Below are positions 11,763 to 24,639 of a DNA stretch of 64,000 nucleotides, in pieces. Positions within the stretch are counted from its first letter, which is position 1. Every line of letters starts with the position of its first letter. Position numbers and translations under genes: made by a program. The notes beneath the pieces were generated by a model. The model was given only the letters and a program-made list of their open reading frames with translations, ran no database searches and was not told where the DNA came from. The DNA comes from Coffea arabica (lineage: Eukaryota > Streptophyta > Magnoliopsida > Gentianales > Rubiaceae), in contig NC_092317.1 of the NCBI RefSeq assembly GCF_036785885.1, positions 6,760,501 to 6,824,500 on the forward strand. The letters run 5' to 3'.

Positions 11763-14472
11763 AGAAAAAAAAAACACAAAGGAAAAGATATTCTCCAATT
11801 TGATCTCCTCCATCTTCTCTTTCTACTCGTGCTTCTCAGTTCTCCATCATCACCAACGGGCCCTCACTTATTTCTACCACTTGCCTTGCCCTCTCTTCTA
11901 CCTATAGTTTCTTCCTTCAAAATGGATCAGCAACGGACCACCGGAGCCAAGCTAGAGAGATAGTTGAAGTTTCTTCTTTTTTCTTGTTTTTCTTTTCTTG
12001 TTTACTTGGATTGTTGCTAACGGGATTCATACGGGGTTCTAAAAACTGGAACTAATGGCATAGGAAGTGTTGGTGGATGGTGCACTATCATGGTGGATTG
12101 GATTGACTTCTTTGAGTTGGAGTTGGTGAAGATGGTGGTGCATTTATTTGCATATTTGTACAATTTGAGACAAATAATTTGTTCAATTTCAATTGATATT
12201 TTGGTTTTACTGAAATTGATGGAAATGATTACAAGAACTCGAGAGGAATCTTTGAAGCTAGAAAGTATTATGAGTCCGTGAGAAATCTTTGCTGCTGCAA
12301 CTGCAAGACAGATCCGAGCCTTGTTTTGGAGCAAGAAAGGATAATTGAGGAAGAAAAATGGGAATCAATAGTTGACATCAAACAAAAAAAAAATTAAAAA
12401 TATTCAATAGATACTCATTTTTTGCAGTACAATTACCAAACAAATGAAAAGGAAATGTCAAAAACCTATTACGATTGAAGCCCTTTTGATTCTCGTTGCC
12501 ATTGTCATTCCACATCCCTTACCAAACGGATGGTAAGATTCATACAGGAAGTCCCCGGGGCCCCTGTACCTATATATTATGCCCTGACATTCTAGTCTCA
12601 AAACTCAAGTTTGTCCCATAAAAGTCTTCTCTGTGTTGCATTTTCAGAACCATTTATCTATAAACATGTAGGGCATAACTTAGCAAAGAAGGGCAGCGAA
12701 GTTGTTCTGACAATCAGAGCCAGTCATCAATATTGACAAGCAAATTAAATTGACAAATGATATAATGCATTTCACAACTATCTTCACATCTTCAACACTG
12801 AATCATTGGTAACTCTTGGTTGTGATTTTTCAGTATGAATGCTAGCTAGGGGGATGGGTAGTATACAGCTACTCCAACAAATTTGAGAGTTACAAATATA
12901 AATACTTTTTTGCCCCAACCTATAAGGAAAGGCGTGGTAGGTGGCAATATACTTTTCCTTTTTATTTCATCGCGAAAGTTTTTTTTTTTTTTTTGACATA
13001 GTAACTTAAACTCATAGCTCACTCTTTCCATTGGATATTTATACACCACATATAGGGGAAAAAAAAAGAAGAAACTGCATCTTCTACCTATTTCTTCACA
13101 TTTTAATTAGATAATAATACAAGGGCTCTTGAATACTCTCATTATCCCCTTATAATTGTTTATAGGGCTTGAATTGTGAAATTTTTGTAAACAATTCTTT
13201 TGTTGTAGCTTAAATACATTTGTTAATCTTTTTTTTTTTTCAACTATCTTTTTATCTCATATATATATTGCATCATAAAAAGTGTAACAACAGTATTTTA
13301 ATTTTTTTTAAAAATAATCCTCTACCCAAACAAATTACAGTCATCAGTCCTTAACGTCAATATCGCCCGTTTCCCATTCCCTCGAAGCTTTCTTCCTTCC
13401 ACTCCCCCCCTCCCCTTTTGAGTTCTGATAGGCTGGGGAAGTAAAAATGCACCATGTCATCTTCCCTTGACATTTTGCCTTTGGTAGAAAGGGAGAACTG
13501 AGAAGTGAAAACTAGAACTATATAATGGGCTGTCATTAACTGATATATAGTAGTAGGTTTTAAATTGAAGCATGAAAGTCGGAGCCTTGGCTGTGCATTT
13601 ATACATTCTCTAATCTCTCGGCGTTGAATGTCAAGGGCAAAAAGCCAACCCATGAAGGACAGAGTGACTGAACGCGCAATTGGATGCAGAATGTGACACT
13701 ATGTTCCCAGACCATAATGTCAATTTACTCAATCCGTACATTGTTTATTCCTGCCATTTCCTCCGTACCGTACTCAACTTCGTTATTAATTAATTGTATA
13801 ACTTATTTTATCTTAGATTACAGGGAAGAGGAAGCCTAAAGAGATTTATTGGTAAGATTTGTATACCTGTTAGTCCCCGACGTTCAAGAAGTACACAGAA
13901 TTGGCTATACTAGTCGAGCAATGTCGAGTGGCATGAAAAAGGATACTGCCTACTAGCCATAGCCCAGAAAAGATCAAGTAGGAATCTATAAATTGGTGAA
14001 TCTGTATTCCAAGAAAGGCATGGGTTTCATTGCCCTTTTGTCCGAGGGTTCGACTAACGGATGCTCACTACTCGTTAACAGCGTGTTTAAGTATATGATG
14101 TATTGAGAACTAAGAAGCGCCCATTGAGTACTCTTTTGGAAAGTCCTTTCGCTAGGCTTTTAAGAGGAGGGCCCCTCTCTGTTGTTTGATTTGCTATAGA
14201 GGTTCATTACGTGAAGAAAGAGAAAATGGATTAATTCAATTGGTTCGTTTAAATCAATACGATTTGGACTTGGTCTTTGAGTTGAGTTAAATTGAGGCAG
14301 TTGGAACGATTTCATGTATTCAATGGGACCCCTTGAAGTTTTTCCAATCAAGCATCAAAGATTATGACTTTAACACGACGGGTGATGAAGGGGCAGAATT
14401 GGATGGTTAATGAATCTAAAAATTGGAGGATCAAAAGTATTCAAAGGTATATATAAAAGTATGCAAAAGTGA

Positions 14473-14618
14473 GTGAGAAATGATGGAGGCCTAGATGAAT
14501 TTGCAGACTGCCAACGTTCATGCCAATCAGGATCCACATCACCAATGACCTCAAAATCTTCAGGATGCTTAAAGTATATGTGGAAAGCATATAAAGAATT
14601 GACTAACTCCATTGTCAA
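14473..14618 (-). pseudogene. Possible isolated exon fragment, function unknown
   Basis: After a TGATTACAG acceptor-like site the frame reads through a protein-like stretch including FKHPEDFEVIGDVDPDWHER and WQSANSSRPPSFLT before becoming low-complexity. No neighbouring exon was found and I cannot assign a family. It may be a gene relic or chance. Confidence 0.25.
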
Positions 14619-14814
14619 CTGTAATCATGGGGGAAAAATATGATTACTTCAAAGGGTTAACTACTACAGTTACAATCCTGTACAAAGTTTTCAAAAGATG
14701 ATCCATTAAATTATCGAAGAACTTAATGAATTGGGAAAGGAGATTAGTGTTTTGACTCTGCCAAATACCAATAGTAAACCATAATTAGTTGCGCTATCAA
14801 TTCCAACTTCATAA

Positions 14815-14926
14815 ATTGGAATTAAAACCGTAGACCATAGTAAGGTGGGCTAAGGCCACAGATTTTTTTTTTCTTTTAATTGGAATTAAAACCGTAGACC
14901 ACGGTAAGGTGGACTGAGACCCCAGA
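14815..14926 (+). repeat. Two-copy tandem repeat, about 48 bp units
   Basis: Two copies beginning GGAATTAAAACCGTAGACCA with TAAGGTGG and GACCCCAGA/GGCCACAGA downstream, separated by a T-rich spacer. Confidence 0.8.
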
Positions 14927-15529
14927 TTATGATAATGGAGCAAATGTAAGTCTGCCTGCATTAGAGAATGAGGTGTGAAAACCGTAAATATCATTTCCAT
15001 TTCCACTAGGAAGAAAATGCTTTTTTTTTTCCGTGTAATCGATGAAAAGGGAATTTCATGGTGCATAGCTTTTGTGAACGTAGAAACATTAATCAGTTGA
15101 TCGTGCGATTCCTGTTCAATTTTCAGGTTCTCCCTATTCTCTCTTTCTTTTATAACGTTTAGAGTCTCTCCTCGAACAAAATTGAAATGAAAAACTGTAT
15201 GTGGTTTACTCTGATAAAGATGTTCTTGAGTAGACCATTGGTTTCCATCCAACACATCACGTCAGCTTGTGCCTGATCTTATTTAGACCAACATTAATTT
15301 GTGGAGATCAGATGGGTCAGCGGAAATTTGACTAATTAACTTACCAAAGAATATAAATTTGATAACTTTTAACGAAAAATGTCTAAGCACCACCAATCAA
15401 GTTTTAATCTTGTTGTAATTAAGGATAGCGAAAAGACAGTAGTATCAGTATGCCTTGCATCTGGAAAAAAATGTTGTTCGAAAATTACTTGAAGATTGAC
15501 TAGAATTGAGGACGCCCACTTCTTTATAA

Positions 15530-16073
15530 CTGTGTTTTTAAATTCGGACCGGATAGGACGGTCCGATCGATCGAACCAAGAATCGGCCAAATATTCGGTT
15601 CGATTTACTCTAAAAAATTGGGTGTATAAAAATCCCGTTGATGTCAAGTTTTTTTTTTTTTAAAAAAGGTCAAAGCATTTTCAATATTATGTTTTGGCCT
15701 CTAGGTTGTTAAAAATTATTAATATGTCTCAAATATTTCATACTTTATAAATGTTGTCCGAAAGTTTGGTGTTATTTTTCAATCAAATCCATAATTTTAA
15801 TTCTAAACTTGTTAGTGTTCATTTAATAATATAAATTGCTACTTGCTCATTCTAATTTCTTTGTATTTTCTTATTAAATATATTTGAAACATCAAATATA
15901 TATGAATATACATTTATTAATATTAACATGCTCTTAAGTATTTTACATACAATATTTTAATTTTTAAATAATTTTTATTTATGACATCATCCGATTCAAT
16001 CCCGATCGAATTCGGTCGAACCCATTGACCCGTGACCCCTGAACTCGTGCTCGGCTCGAGTCTGAAAACATAG
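15530..16073. mobile_element. hAT-like MITE, about 544 bp
   Basis: The left end CTGTGTTTTTAAATTCGGACC and the reverse-complemented right end CTATGTTTTCAGACTCGAGCC are inverted repeats. The flanks CTTTATAA (15522-15529) and CTTTATAT (16074-16081) form a 7-of-8 target duplication. Both ends are rich in CGG/TCG blocks, and the middle is AT-rich and non-coding. Confidence 0.7.
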
Positions 16074-16081
16074 CTTTATAT

Positions 16082-17442
16082 GACATAGATTTTGGTAGTG
16101 TTTGAAATGTTTTGTCAAAATTGTATATTGGAATTACAAATATTCATTAAAACGCAAAAGAAAAAGAAAAGGAGGTCTATATATAAAAGAGATAACCATT
16201 GAATCACTTTCTTTTCCATAAGAAAAGAGAACACAAGGCAACCGACAAGGTAAAATCCCAGAAAAGGAAAGAACTGTACAGACGTGCAGAGGTGAGGCTG
16301 AGCAATGGTAGCCACATCTTTATTCTGCAGGGGCCAAAAAAATTGAAAGAAACATCAAAATCAATCTCATGATTCGTGTCGTGTCAACTTGTAATTATTT
16401 TAAGCGACAATTATATTGAAACGATTGAAAAGGAATTAAGAATTAATGGGTCAGTAGCAGTGACCAAGATATTGAGATGTCATGCCTAAGCACTAATAAG
16501 ACAATCCAATGACAGTTATGGCTCCATATTTGAAGCCATACAAACTTATTCAACGGTATATCTATGTTACTTATTGCTAATATACTGCTTAAAAAACTCA
16601 ACCTCTTCCAATTTCGACATCGTAATACTCAGCTCGGCTGCTCAATCAAATACATCCAGAGTGATTAAGCCTGAGGAACTACAATGACGGGTTTTTTTTT
16701 TCTTTTCCTTTGTTTGCAAAACACAAAAAATTTAAATCAAGATTAGCCAACATATTCAACTGCTTTTTGTCCATAAATATACCACTAGTGAGAGGGTCTT
16801 ATAAACGTCTATGAATGATGGATCATAAATCGAATCATTTGATCGAAAAAATTGTCGTCCTATCATATAATTTTGTATCAACTAAATTTACTAGTTGAAG
16901 ATAAGCGGACTCAAACTACTGATATCCGTCGCAGCCTCGCAAGATAAATTATCGCTTCTCGAGCCCCGGACTAATTTTATCATAGAGGCTAACGATAGAC
17001 AGTAACTCCCTCGAGCACAATTTACAACCTTCTTCTTCGAACTGTGGTCTCCAAAGGGCAAGAGGCAACAGTGAATGCGTGATCATATGCAATCCCAACG
17101 CCAGCCAATCATCATAAGATTTCCTGAAATGTGGTTTGGCTCCCAGAGCTAGTGGAGGGAATGGCCACCCTATGCCGGCAATTTAGTTGAAACTTCAAAA
17201 TCATTGGTGCACGTGCACGTTGAAGCTGATGTTATACATTAGATAGACCAGAGCAAACCGCGTGGCCGCCTAGCTTTATATCTCAAGATTACTCGTTTGG
17301 GTTGCCAATTAAATTGTTCAGATTTCAGACTTGCGAGCGTCGGTGGAAAAAATCCCAAAGATCTCGTTGACTTTAAATAAAGAAAATATATTGTTGACTC
17401 GCACCTACATGAACCATTAGGTGTTCAAATCATTCTACCTAT
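16082..17442. other. Intergenic, nothing recognised
   Basis: No supportable gene, RNA or bounded element. 16800-17050 has mixed composition resembling decayed repeat DNA, but I cannot classify it. Confidence 0.5.
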
Positions 17443-17450
17443 CATGATAA

Positions 17451-17843
17451 CAGTGGCGGAGTTAGGAAGGTCAAACTCCATTAGCCCAAGAATTGTAATA
17501 ATATAATAGAGTTTGAAACCTATAAATACGTCTATCTTAAACATTCATTTTTTTATGTTAAATATGTTTTTAAAACTAAATTGTGCTTGAATTTTTTTTG
17601 TGAAAATTACATCTAAATTGACGTTCATATTTAACTTTTGGTAGGTCTAACCCTCTTATGAAGGTAATGGTTACGAACTTATAATAATTTAGGGGGGCAA
17701 TGCATGATAGGAAATAGAATTCTAAAATTTATGGGGGAGGGGGGCAAATAAGGAACAATATTGAAAATTTTAAACTTTCTTAACCTAGAGCATAATTTTC
17801 TCAAAATTGAGGGGGTGCAAGCAAACATGTGGCTCCGCCACTG
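17451..17843. mobile_element. hAT-type MITE, 393 bp
   Basis: The ends are CAGTGGCGGAGTTAGG and, reverse-complemented, CAGTGGCGGAGCCACATG. A perfect 8-bp target duplication, CATGATAA, flanks it at 17443-17450 and 17844-17851. The interior is AT-rich with G-runs and carries no transposase. Confidence 0.9.
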
Positions 17844-17851
17844 CATGATAA

Positions 17852-19251
17852 GCATAAAAGCCACCCGAAAACCCAAAGAAAAGGAACAAAAAATACAAGT
17901 TAAATCATTCTGCAGGTGATGAAGAGTTTTCGTCGCAAAGTTTCAAAAGAATTTTTGTCAAAATTTTAACGATGAATCAAGAGAACTGGTAAAAATAACA
18001 AAGTTATAGAGCTTCAGCACCAGAGGCCGCAATTCCAATAACCTTCAGGCTGGTGAGGCTTTGTCTTGCAAGAAATTCAATTACCTTAGCCTGTTCTATG
18101 CTAGCAGTGATCTTGAATCCTCCCAGTTTTACAACTACAGCCCGCTGTAGCGCACAGCGGCTTCAATGGACGGTGGCGGGCGGGTCAGAGATGAGTGGGA
18201 TTAAGAGTTTAGTGTCCTTTCCATAGAAAAGGAGAGGAATCCAATTCCCTTTTTTGGAGATTTATGACAAAGGTGAATCCCTGAAATTCACCCAGGAAGA
18301 AGCTCTCTTTGATTACTCAAAATCTACTATAGAAGCAATAATCCACCCTTAACAGAAAATGTCTGTAATAATTGGAGTTAATAAGGAGAAATAAATACAA
18401 CAATGTGAAAGGTGGCAGATATAAAAATTAACCAAAATTTACAGCACCAAATGCAAGCCAGTTACACCAACCGTCCAGCTCCACAATCTCCCCGACCCCA
18501 GCTCCACCAGCTCTCCGCGCATTCTCCTCTCTCTCCCCCTTCCCAAGGCAGGCGGCAAAAGAAAAAGCAACATACATTTGAAACAATGAGCAATTGAAAA
18601 CACAGAATTTATAAACAGGGGAGAAGATATAGTTCACAACTACTGGCCACTTTGATGCAACTTGAATACCAACTTCATGCAGATATCCCTTTCTTCAAGA
18701 CAACTCTGTGATTTAACTCTGATCTCTTTGTAAAACTTTTTTGCCCTTCCAGAGTCATTCTTTTACGTACTCCTACACATATATGCAAGTATGTGTTAGA
18801 GACCCCCGCTACAGTATCATTGCAGTCTGAAAAACTCTAGCCTCCTAAAATTGGATGTTTTACTTTTCTATGCAGTCTCTGTGCGAACATGTTGTGACAC
18901 TTGTCTAAAGCTAAGTGCATGTTAAATTCCAACACCAACAACTGTGCCACCACATTTTCCTGTTTTCTATTTAACATGATTTACATAACCTAAATTACAT
19001 CGCTTTCCAGTCTCTTTAAACAGTTGTTTTCAATCTCCCTTGCAATATGCATATACGTGGTCAAACGATCATATCTCTTTCCAAATAAAAAAAATAAATA
19101 AATAAATAAAAGAGATTGAACTATACACTCTGTAGTTCCTTAAGCAACTTATATATATCTAAATTGACTTGACAGCACTACAGATAGCATGTATAAAAAA
19201 AGAAAATGGTGCAAGAGTACAAGCAAAAACATTTATCTTGAACTCACCAAT
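17852..19251. other. Region downstream of the BSD gene, including its probable 3'UTR
   Basis: The BSD gene is transcribed leftward, so the part next to 19251 should be its 3'UTR; no poly(A) site is certain. It contains a short AAAT repeat at 19086-19110, a possible exon fragment (18004-18144) and C/T-rich DNA at 18470-18550 with no domain. Confidence 0.5.
18004..18144 (-). pseudogene. Possible terminal exon fragment, function unknown
   Basis: After a CTACAG acceptor-like site, 46 codons stay open to a TAA stop. The product is protein-like, with VVKLGGFKITASIEQAKVIE and a tail of VIGIAASGAEAL. No upstream exon was found and no family is recognised. Confidence 0.25.
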
Positions 19252-22200
19252 CTATATCTTGTCAAAATCATCATCAAAGCCATCATCTCCATCATCTAGC
19301 AAAACAGAGAAGACCATTAGTGTGCCACAACTTGGCAATATCAACAGAAAAGTTACATTCGCTTGCCCTGGGGGGTGGGGAGTTGGCAATATCCAGCAAA
19401 GAGGAAAAGGACTCAAAGCAGCATGTGCATCAACTTTCAAATCTTTACCTGGGCCTTCATCACTGTCTCCCGTATCTCCCAATAGAAATACATCCAAATC
19501 CTGCTCAGAGGTTGCATTTTTACTTTTCTGATTTGCTCCTCCTAAAGCTGCTCCAGAAGTAGTTCCAGCTGATGAAATTTCCTGCTGCACATTTTCTTCT
19601 TTTTCTCCAGTCTTTAGTTTCTCTTCCATGTATCGCTTTTCATAACTGTATCAAATCATACAAATTAAAATGGTCAGCAAAATATCCTATCTCCTTGTCT
19701 CAGAAGAGGGTGGCATTAGGGAGGTGGGAAGAGAGAGAGTTTATAATGATGTCCCAAGATGCTTGGAAGTTTTATTAGTCAGCATTAGCTAATTTTTGTC
19801 ATACACTTTGAAAACCCTAAGATTCTGTCCTGTTCATGGGTAAAAGGACAAATGCTACATATAATGGGGGAAAAAAACGAAAATGAAAAATTCAGATCAG
19901 GATTGGTACAAATTACTAGACAGAGTTGAATTACTATGCTTCCCTCCCATTGCCTATTGCTGCCATAAAGCAATGGACCTCTTAAAAGCTTAGAAAAGGA
20001 TAACTTCCATCCAAGGAAGGAATGTAAAGTGTTATTTTTGTTTCAATTATATTTACCCCAATTGGATCTGATGTCTTCTCCACCAAAACATCGAAGGGGA
20101 TGATAGCCTATTTGAATTCCTTGACCAGTAAGTCAAAAGTTACAAGCAGTTTAGTTGTCAAAACATAACTTTGTCAATATGGAAAGGTAAAATAACACAC
20201 ACATAGACATACTTGGGATAACTAAACTCATCATGTTGGGAAAGTCATTTATCTAAAATTTCAAGGAATACCACTCTTAATAAACTTATTCTGACAAACT
20301 AGCAACAATTTACTCCTGCAATCTACTTCATGACAAAACAATTTACACATGGAAACATTGAATATCTTGAATGTGACCACTTGAGAAACTGGACATGAAA
20401 AGCAAAGCCCACAGGTTAAAACAATCCAGAACATAATGAATCACAAGCCAACAGATCTCTTTGCTGTGTATGCTCTGAGAAGACCATGTTTTAAGTAGCA
20501 CAAAAGGGGAACTTTGATTCGGAACAAGAAATACTTACGGGTCCACATGACTATTTACTAGAATAAAGTAGATACGCCAAAACTTCCTCTCTTTCATGAC
20601 ACGTGGGCACAGCTCATATCTTAAACTTTTGATTTCCTGCAAGACAGCAGCATTAACCACAGTAGATCAGCTTAAGATAGGGCTGAATTCAATACCAACC
20701 CAGACAGGTTCTATGTTAAACAATGCTCACTTAATTTCGTTGCCCTTTACCTCTTTGCCAAGAATAATTCTTTACTGATTTATGAAACAAGTACAGAACA
20801 CTAATACACACATGAAACCAATCCACCATTTCCAGCGACAGATATGCCATGCCTGGAAGCAATAGCTTGTTTAAAGTTTTTCCCCATTTAGAAAGCAAAT
20901 TTTAACTTCTAATAAATGTGAACATCTGAAATAATATAGCAACTTATATCACATCCAGTACCAACTTGGTACAAACTTGCCTACATTTTAAACAAGTTGA
21001 AACAAACAAGTGCTAAATGAGAATTAAAATCCGTTGTCTTATCTTCGAACAACCATCTAGTTCCTGCTAATAAGTGGAAATGTCCAACTAAAAGAGAAAT
21101 ACTATATCTAACAGCAGTGATGTCATACAACAACATGAAGAAGTTAATGAAGTGCGATGTCATATTTTCTGAGGCAGGAAAGTAAAGAGAGATATTAATC
21201 CGGAATGTGCACCAATAACCAAAGTGGATAAAAACATTTCTTCTTCACTTTTTATGTGCTCAACCATGACGCAGAAAATTAAGGAAAAAGGCTAGTTAGA
21301 AGGGCATTAATATCAAGAAACAACCTGCTCATCGCAATGAACAATGTTCTATAGTCAAGTACTTCCGGTATCAAAGAATCGCAACAAATAACCAGAACAA
21401 CAGTGTACCAAGCAGCTAAATATTTTGCTTGCAGTCAACTTGGCAAGATGTTTTAGATAGCCACAAGCCTAATCTCATTTAGCTTTTCAAGCCAAAGGAG
21501 AGCACTAAATTACTTCCAAAATTGAGCAGTCTAATTTGGCAGGGGAATATAATGTTAAGCCTATTTCTTTATCTCTTCCTTAAATACCTTCAGCAAACCT
21601 ATTTCTTTATCTCTTTCAAATGCCTTGATCAACGATACTTTGAGAACAGAGACATCTACCTTTACAGTAGCAAGTACGAGATTGGCATGCTTCTCTTGCC
21701 ATTCAGTGAGATCCTGTCTAACATTTGAGACTGCAGGAATATCAGACACTTCTGAATCATCTGCAGGAGACACCAACTAAGATTAGCTTTTTTTTTTTTT
21801 TGGTTAAGGCAACAAAAGACAATTGTGCGAAGAACAAGACATAATTGATAACCATAAGTTAATTATGATACATGACAAGCATAAATATAACAGTAAAACA
21901 AGAAGGGGCCAAATAATTTGGCATTAAATTACAAAAAACCACTAGCAGAGACTAAACAATCAAAATAACAGACTCATAGAACTGTCATTGCAGCAAAATA
22001 AACAGAATCGGGAAGAAATGTCGAGAAGATCAAGCGTGCTAACTACAATGCTGGCGTGAGTTTCAACCTCCACACTTTCCTTCTACAGATATGCCTTTGG
22101 TAATTGAACAAGAATTTACACGCTGTACCCAAGTTTGTTCTTCAAAGAAACCACATGATACTTCTACCATAACAGCTAAACCCAATTCAACCACATGCGT

Positions 22201-23149
22201 AAGTTAACTAAATCAATGACAAATAAGCTACTTCAAAATCAAGATAAGAATAACTGCCTAATTGTCACAAAGGAAAAAAGAAAAAAAATAAAAAAATATA
22301 TAATAAAATCGATACTTCTTGATTAGAAAGCTGATATATTCTAACAACCTTTTTCAGTAAACATTGTCCTGAATCAAAACCGGTATTAGCACTTATATGC
22401 CAATCATTGCCACAAATTACCTAACATTTTTTTTGCATTCACAAATTTGTTATTCACTACAAAAATATGCATGAAATACAAGCAACCAAACACCAGAAAA
22501 AAACACTTCTTTTTATTAAAGCAATCTCCGATTCAAATATTCAGAAGAATTACCACAAATAAACTCAATAATTAGAAACAAAAACAATTATTAACCGGCA
22601 TTATCGAATTGGAGTATATAACAATCTCTACAGAAAAATCCTAAATTCTCAAAAGCTGAATCTGCAACAAGAAAACCGCAACTCTCAATCCACATTCTCC
22701 ATTTCCCTGATTCCCACAACCAGCAAAGATCAAAGAAACAAAAAGAGAAGCAATTTCGTCAAAATTCACTGACCTTCGAGCGGAAAATCGCGAAAAGTAT
22801 TCATCGTAATGCTTTGTACAAACTCTCTCAACTCATCGGTAACTCCAAACTTCTCCAGATCAGCGGCCGAAACCGCCGGAGGAGTCGCCGCCTGAGAACT
22901 TGTATCGACGAGGTTCGACAGCGCGACGGCTGCCGGAGGAAGTTGAGACTTGATCTGGTCGGCGCGTTTTAGGGCTTCAGCGGCGATCTCCTTAGACTTC
23001 TTCGAAGCTTCGGCGGCGATCTCCATAGACCGCTTCGAAGCTTCCGAAACGACGTCGGAGAGCTTGGAGGAGCTAATTCCATTAGTCAGTTCCTGCGAAC
23101 GCTTCGCAGCTTCCTCGGCGAAGCTCCGAGCTCTTTGCCAGAAATCCAT
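19252..23149 (-). CDS. BSD-domain-containing protein, complete, 5 exons, 271 aa
   Basis: Exons are 23149..22774, 21760..21660, 20636..20539, 19645..19449 and 19295..19252. All junctions are GT..AG and join in phase (816 nt including TAG). Residues 1-70 are an Ala/Lys/Glu-rich amphipathic helix with repeated SKEIAAEA-type units, probably coiled coil. Residues about 100-125 carry the family lead-in FGVTDELREFV. Residues about 143-192 are the BSD domain, beginning LTEWQEKHANLVL and carrying the conserved Phe-Trp pair at 178-179 (ERKFWRIYF). The C-terminal tail is acidic (DLDVFLLGDTGDSD and DDGDDGFDDDFDKI). BSD domains occur in TFIIH p62 and synapse-associated proteins and are protein-binding modules; this short plant type has no established biochemical role that I can cite. 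The start is an ATG followed by MDFWQRARSFAEEAAKRSQ, typical of plant relatives. The gene looks functional. Confidence 0.92.
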
Positions 23150-24218
23150 TATTCAAGCCAAAAATTTTCAGTAGGTTAAGAGATTTTTATTTTTTTTTTA
23201 TTCAATTTGTGATATGAGTTTGGATTCTGAATCTATTGACGATGATCGTACGACGACCTTTTCTTCCTACTATAAGGCGATTTTAAGATGAGCAAATTTG
23301 CAAAATAGTCCCTCATATTTGTTATAATCTCTCTTAATTTGTCACAATCAAAATAATTGTTTTTTGAGTCCGTCATGTACTCAACATTTTGCTATTTTCA
23401 TCCCATTCCTCATATAAAAGCTACCTTTTGGTAGGATTGCTTTTAAAATGAAACACAAAACCAAATGCATGTTAACCTCAATAAGAAAGGTGTATATAAC
23501 ATCAAATGTTTCTCATGATTTCCTTTCTATTAATAGTTAAAAGATAAAATAAACTACTTTGCATCAAGCTCGGTTAAATGAGAGTTTTTCCAACGTTAGT
23601 TAGTTTGTTAAATAAGTATTAGAATCATTGCAAACAGGAAACATCAACGTTCACAAAAGTTTATTAATTTTTTCAATAAGTATAAAATATGAATTTGCGT
23701 ATAATTATTTCAAGTTATATTTGAAATTTCACAAAAATTAAGACTCGTGAGAGCAGTCATGTCAGATAATTTTCGATAGACTAAAGTAACGCATACATGC
23801 CTTTTTCTTTGAAGAAATGTGATGTATGTTTGCAGCTCAAACTAGGCATGATTACAAGTAGGTAAAGTGATGTGAAAAGGAGTTTTGAACTATTTTTAGT
23901 TTTAAACCTATGAAAGTGTTTTCGAGACCAATATGCAGTCTCAAGTCACTTATAGCAATCGACTAAAACAGAATAATTCACAAATGTGAGGACATTTTTG
24001 CATAACTCCTTACACATCGATTCTGAAAAGGTCAAATTACAGTGGAGTGGGGCGTACGGTACGGCTAGGGTCTTGGAAGAGTGTGACGGGATGCAACTGC
24101 GTGGGGACACATGGGCCATCTAGTCCAATACGAAGTTAGTCAATTGGGCATTAAAGAGTAACCAAAACTCTACTTGGGGTGCACGTGATGGATCAAATTC
24201 TCTGATCTATATTATAAA
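23150..24218. other. 5' flank of the BSD gene and intergenic DNA
   Basis: Contains the presumed promoter and 5'UTR of the BSD gene, with a T-run at 23190-23200. Beyond it is AT-rich DNA and a G-rich patch at 24040-24120. No gene or bounded element is seen. Confidence 0.5.
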
Positions 24219-24230
24219 CTAGGAGGCTTC

Positions 24231-24247
24231 CCTGCGCAATGCGCAGG
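24231..24247 (-). repeat. Helitron terminal hairpin
   Basis: A perfect 8-bp inverted repeat around one central base, GC-rich, placed 8 nt inside a CTAG end. This is the position expected for a Helitron 3' subterminal hairpin. Confidence 0.7.
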
Positions 24248-24639
24248 CGCCAGGTGTTTTATTAAAAAATTTTGATCGTTTATATTTTGGTGGACAATTT
24301 TTCCGCATATGGATCATAAGACTGTATGGCTAATGGAAAATGAGTGCGTGAACTCCATCAGGCGCCTTTTTTTATGCCCTTTATTTTTTTTGTTTGCCAG
24401 CAGAGCTAGGAGCAAACCCGATTCTGATATTCCTAGGCAAAATAAATTAAGAGAAAAAACTTCGTAAACAGTAGCAAGGAACACATAACCAACTGTGCAA
24501 AATAAGATTAAACTGATGATATTATATGCAATAGCCCTCAAACAAATGTGATTTACTATCATCAAATCAAAGAAAGTTTTCAATCGCAAAATAAGAACAA
24601 AGATCAAAAAAAGTTCTTCTGGACAAGCTTTTACAAGAT

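Larger units (their letters stand above)
7452..15521. other. Long gene-poor stretch
   Basis: Eight kilobases of mostly AT-rich DNA without a supportable gene. It holds a diverged duplicated segment (8118/8345), an AT microsatellite (10827-10875), a possible short foldback element (11657-11762), a possible exon fragment (14473-14618) and a short tandem repeat (14815-14926). Less AT-rich patches at 7540-7740, 9100-9300 and 10460-10650 show no coding signature. Confidence 0.55.
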
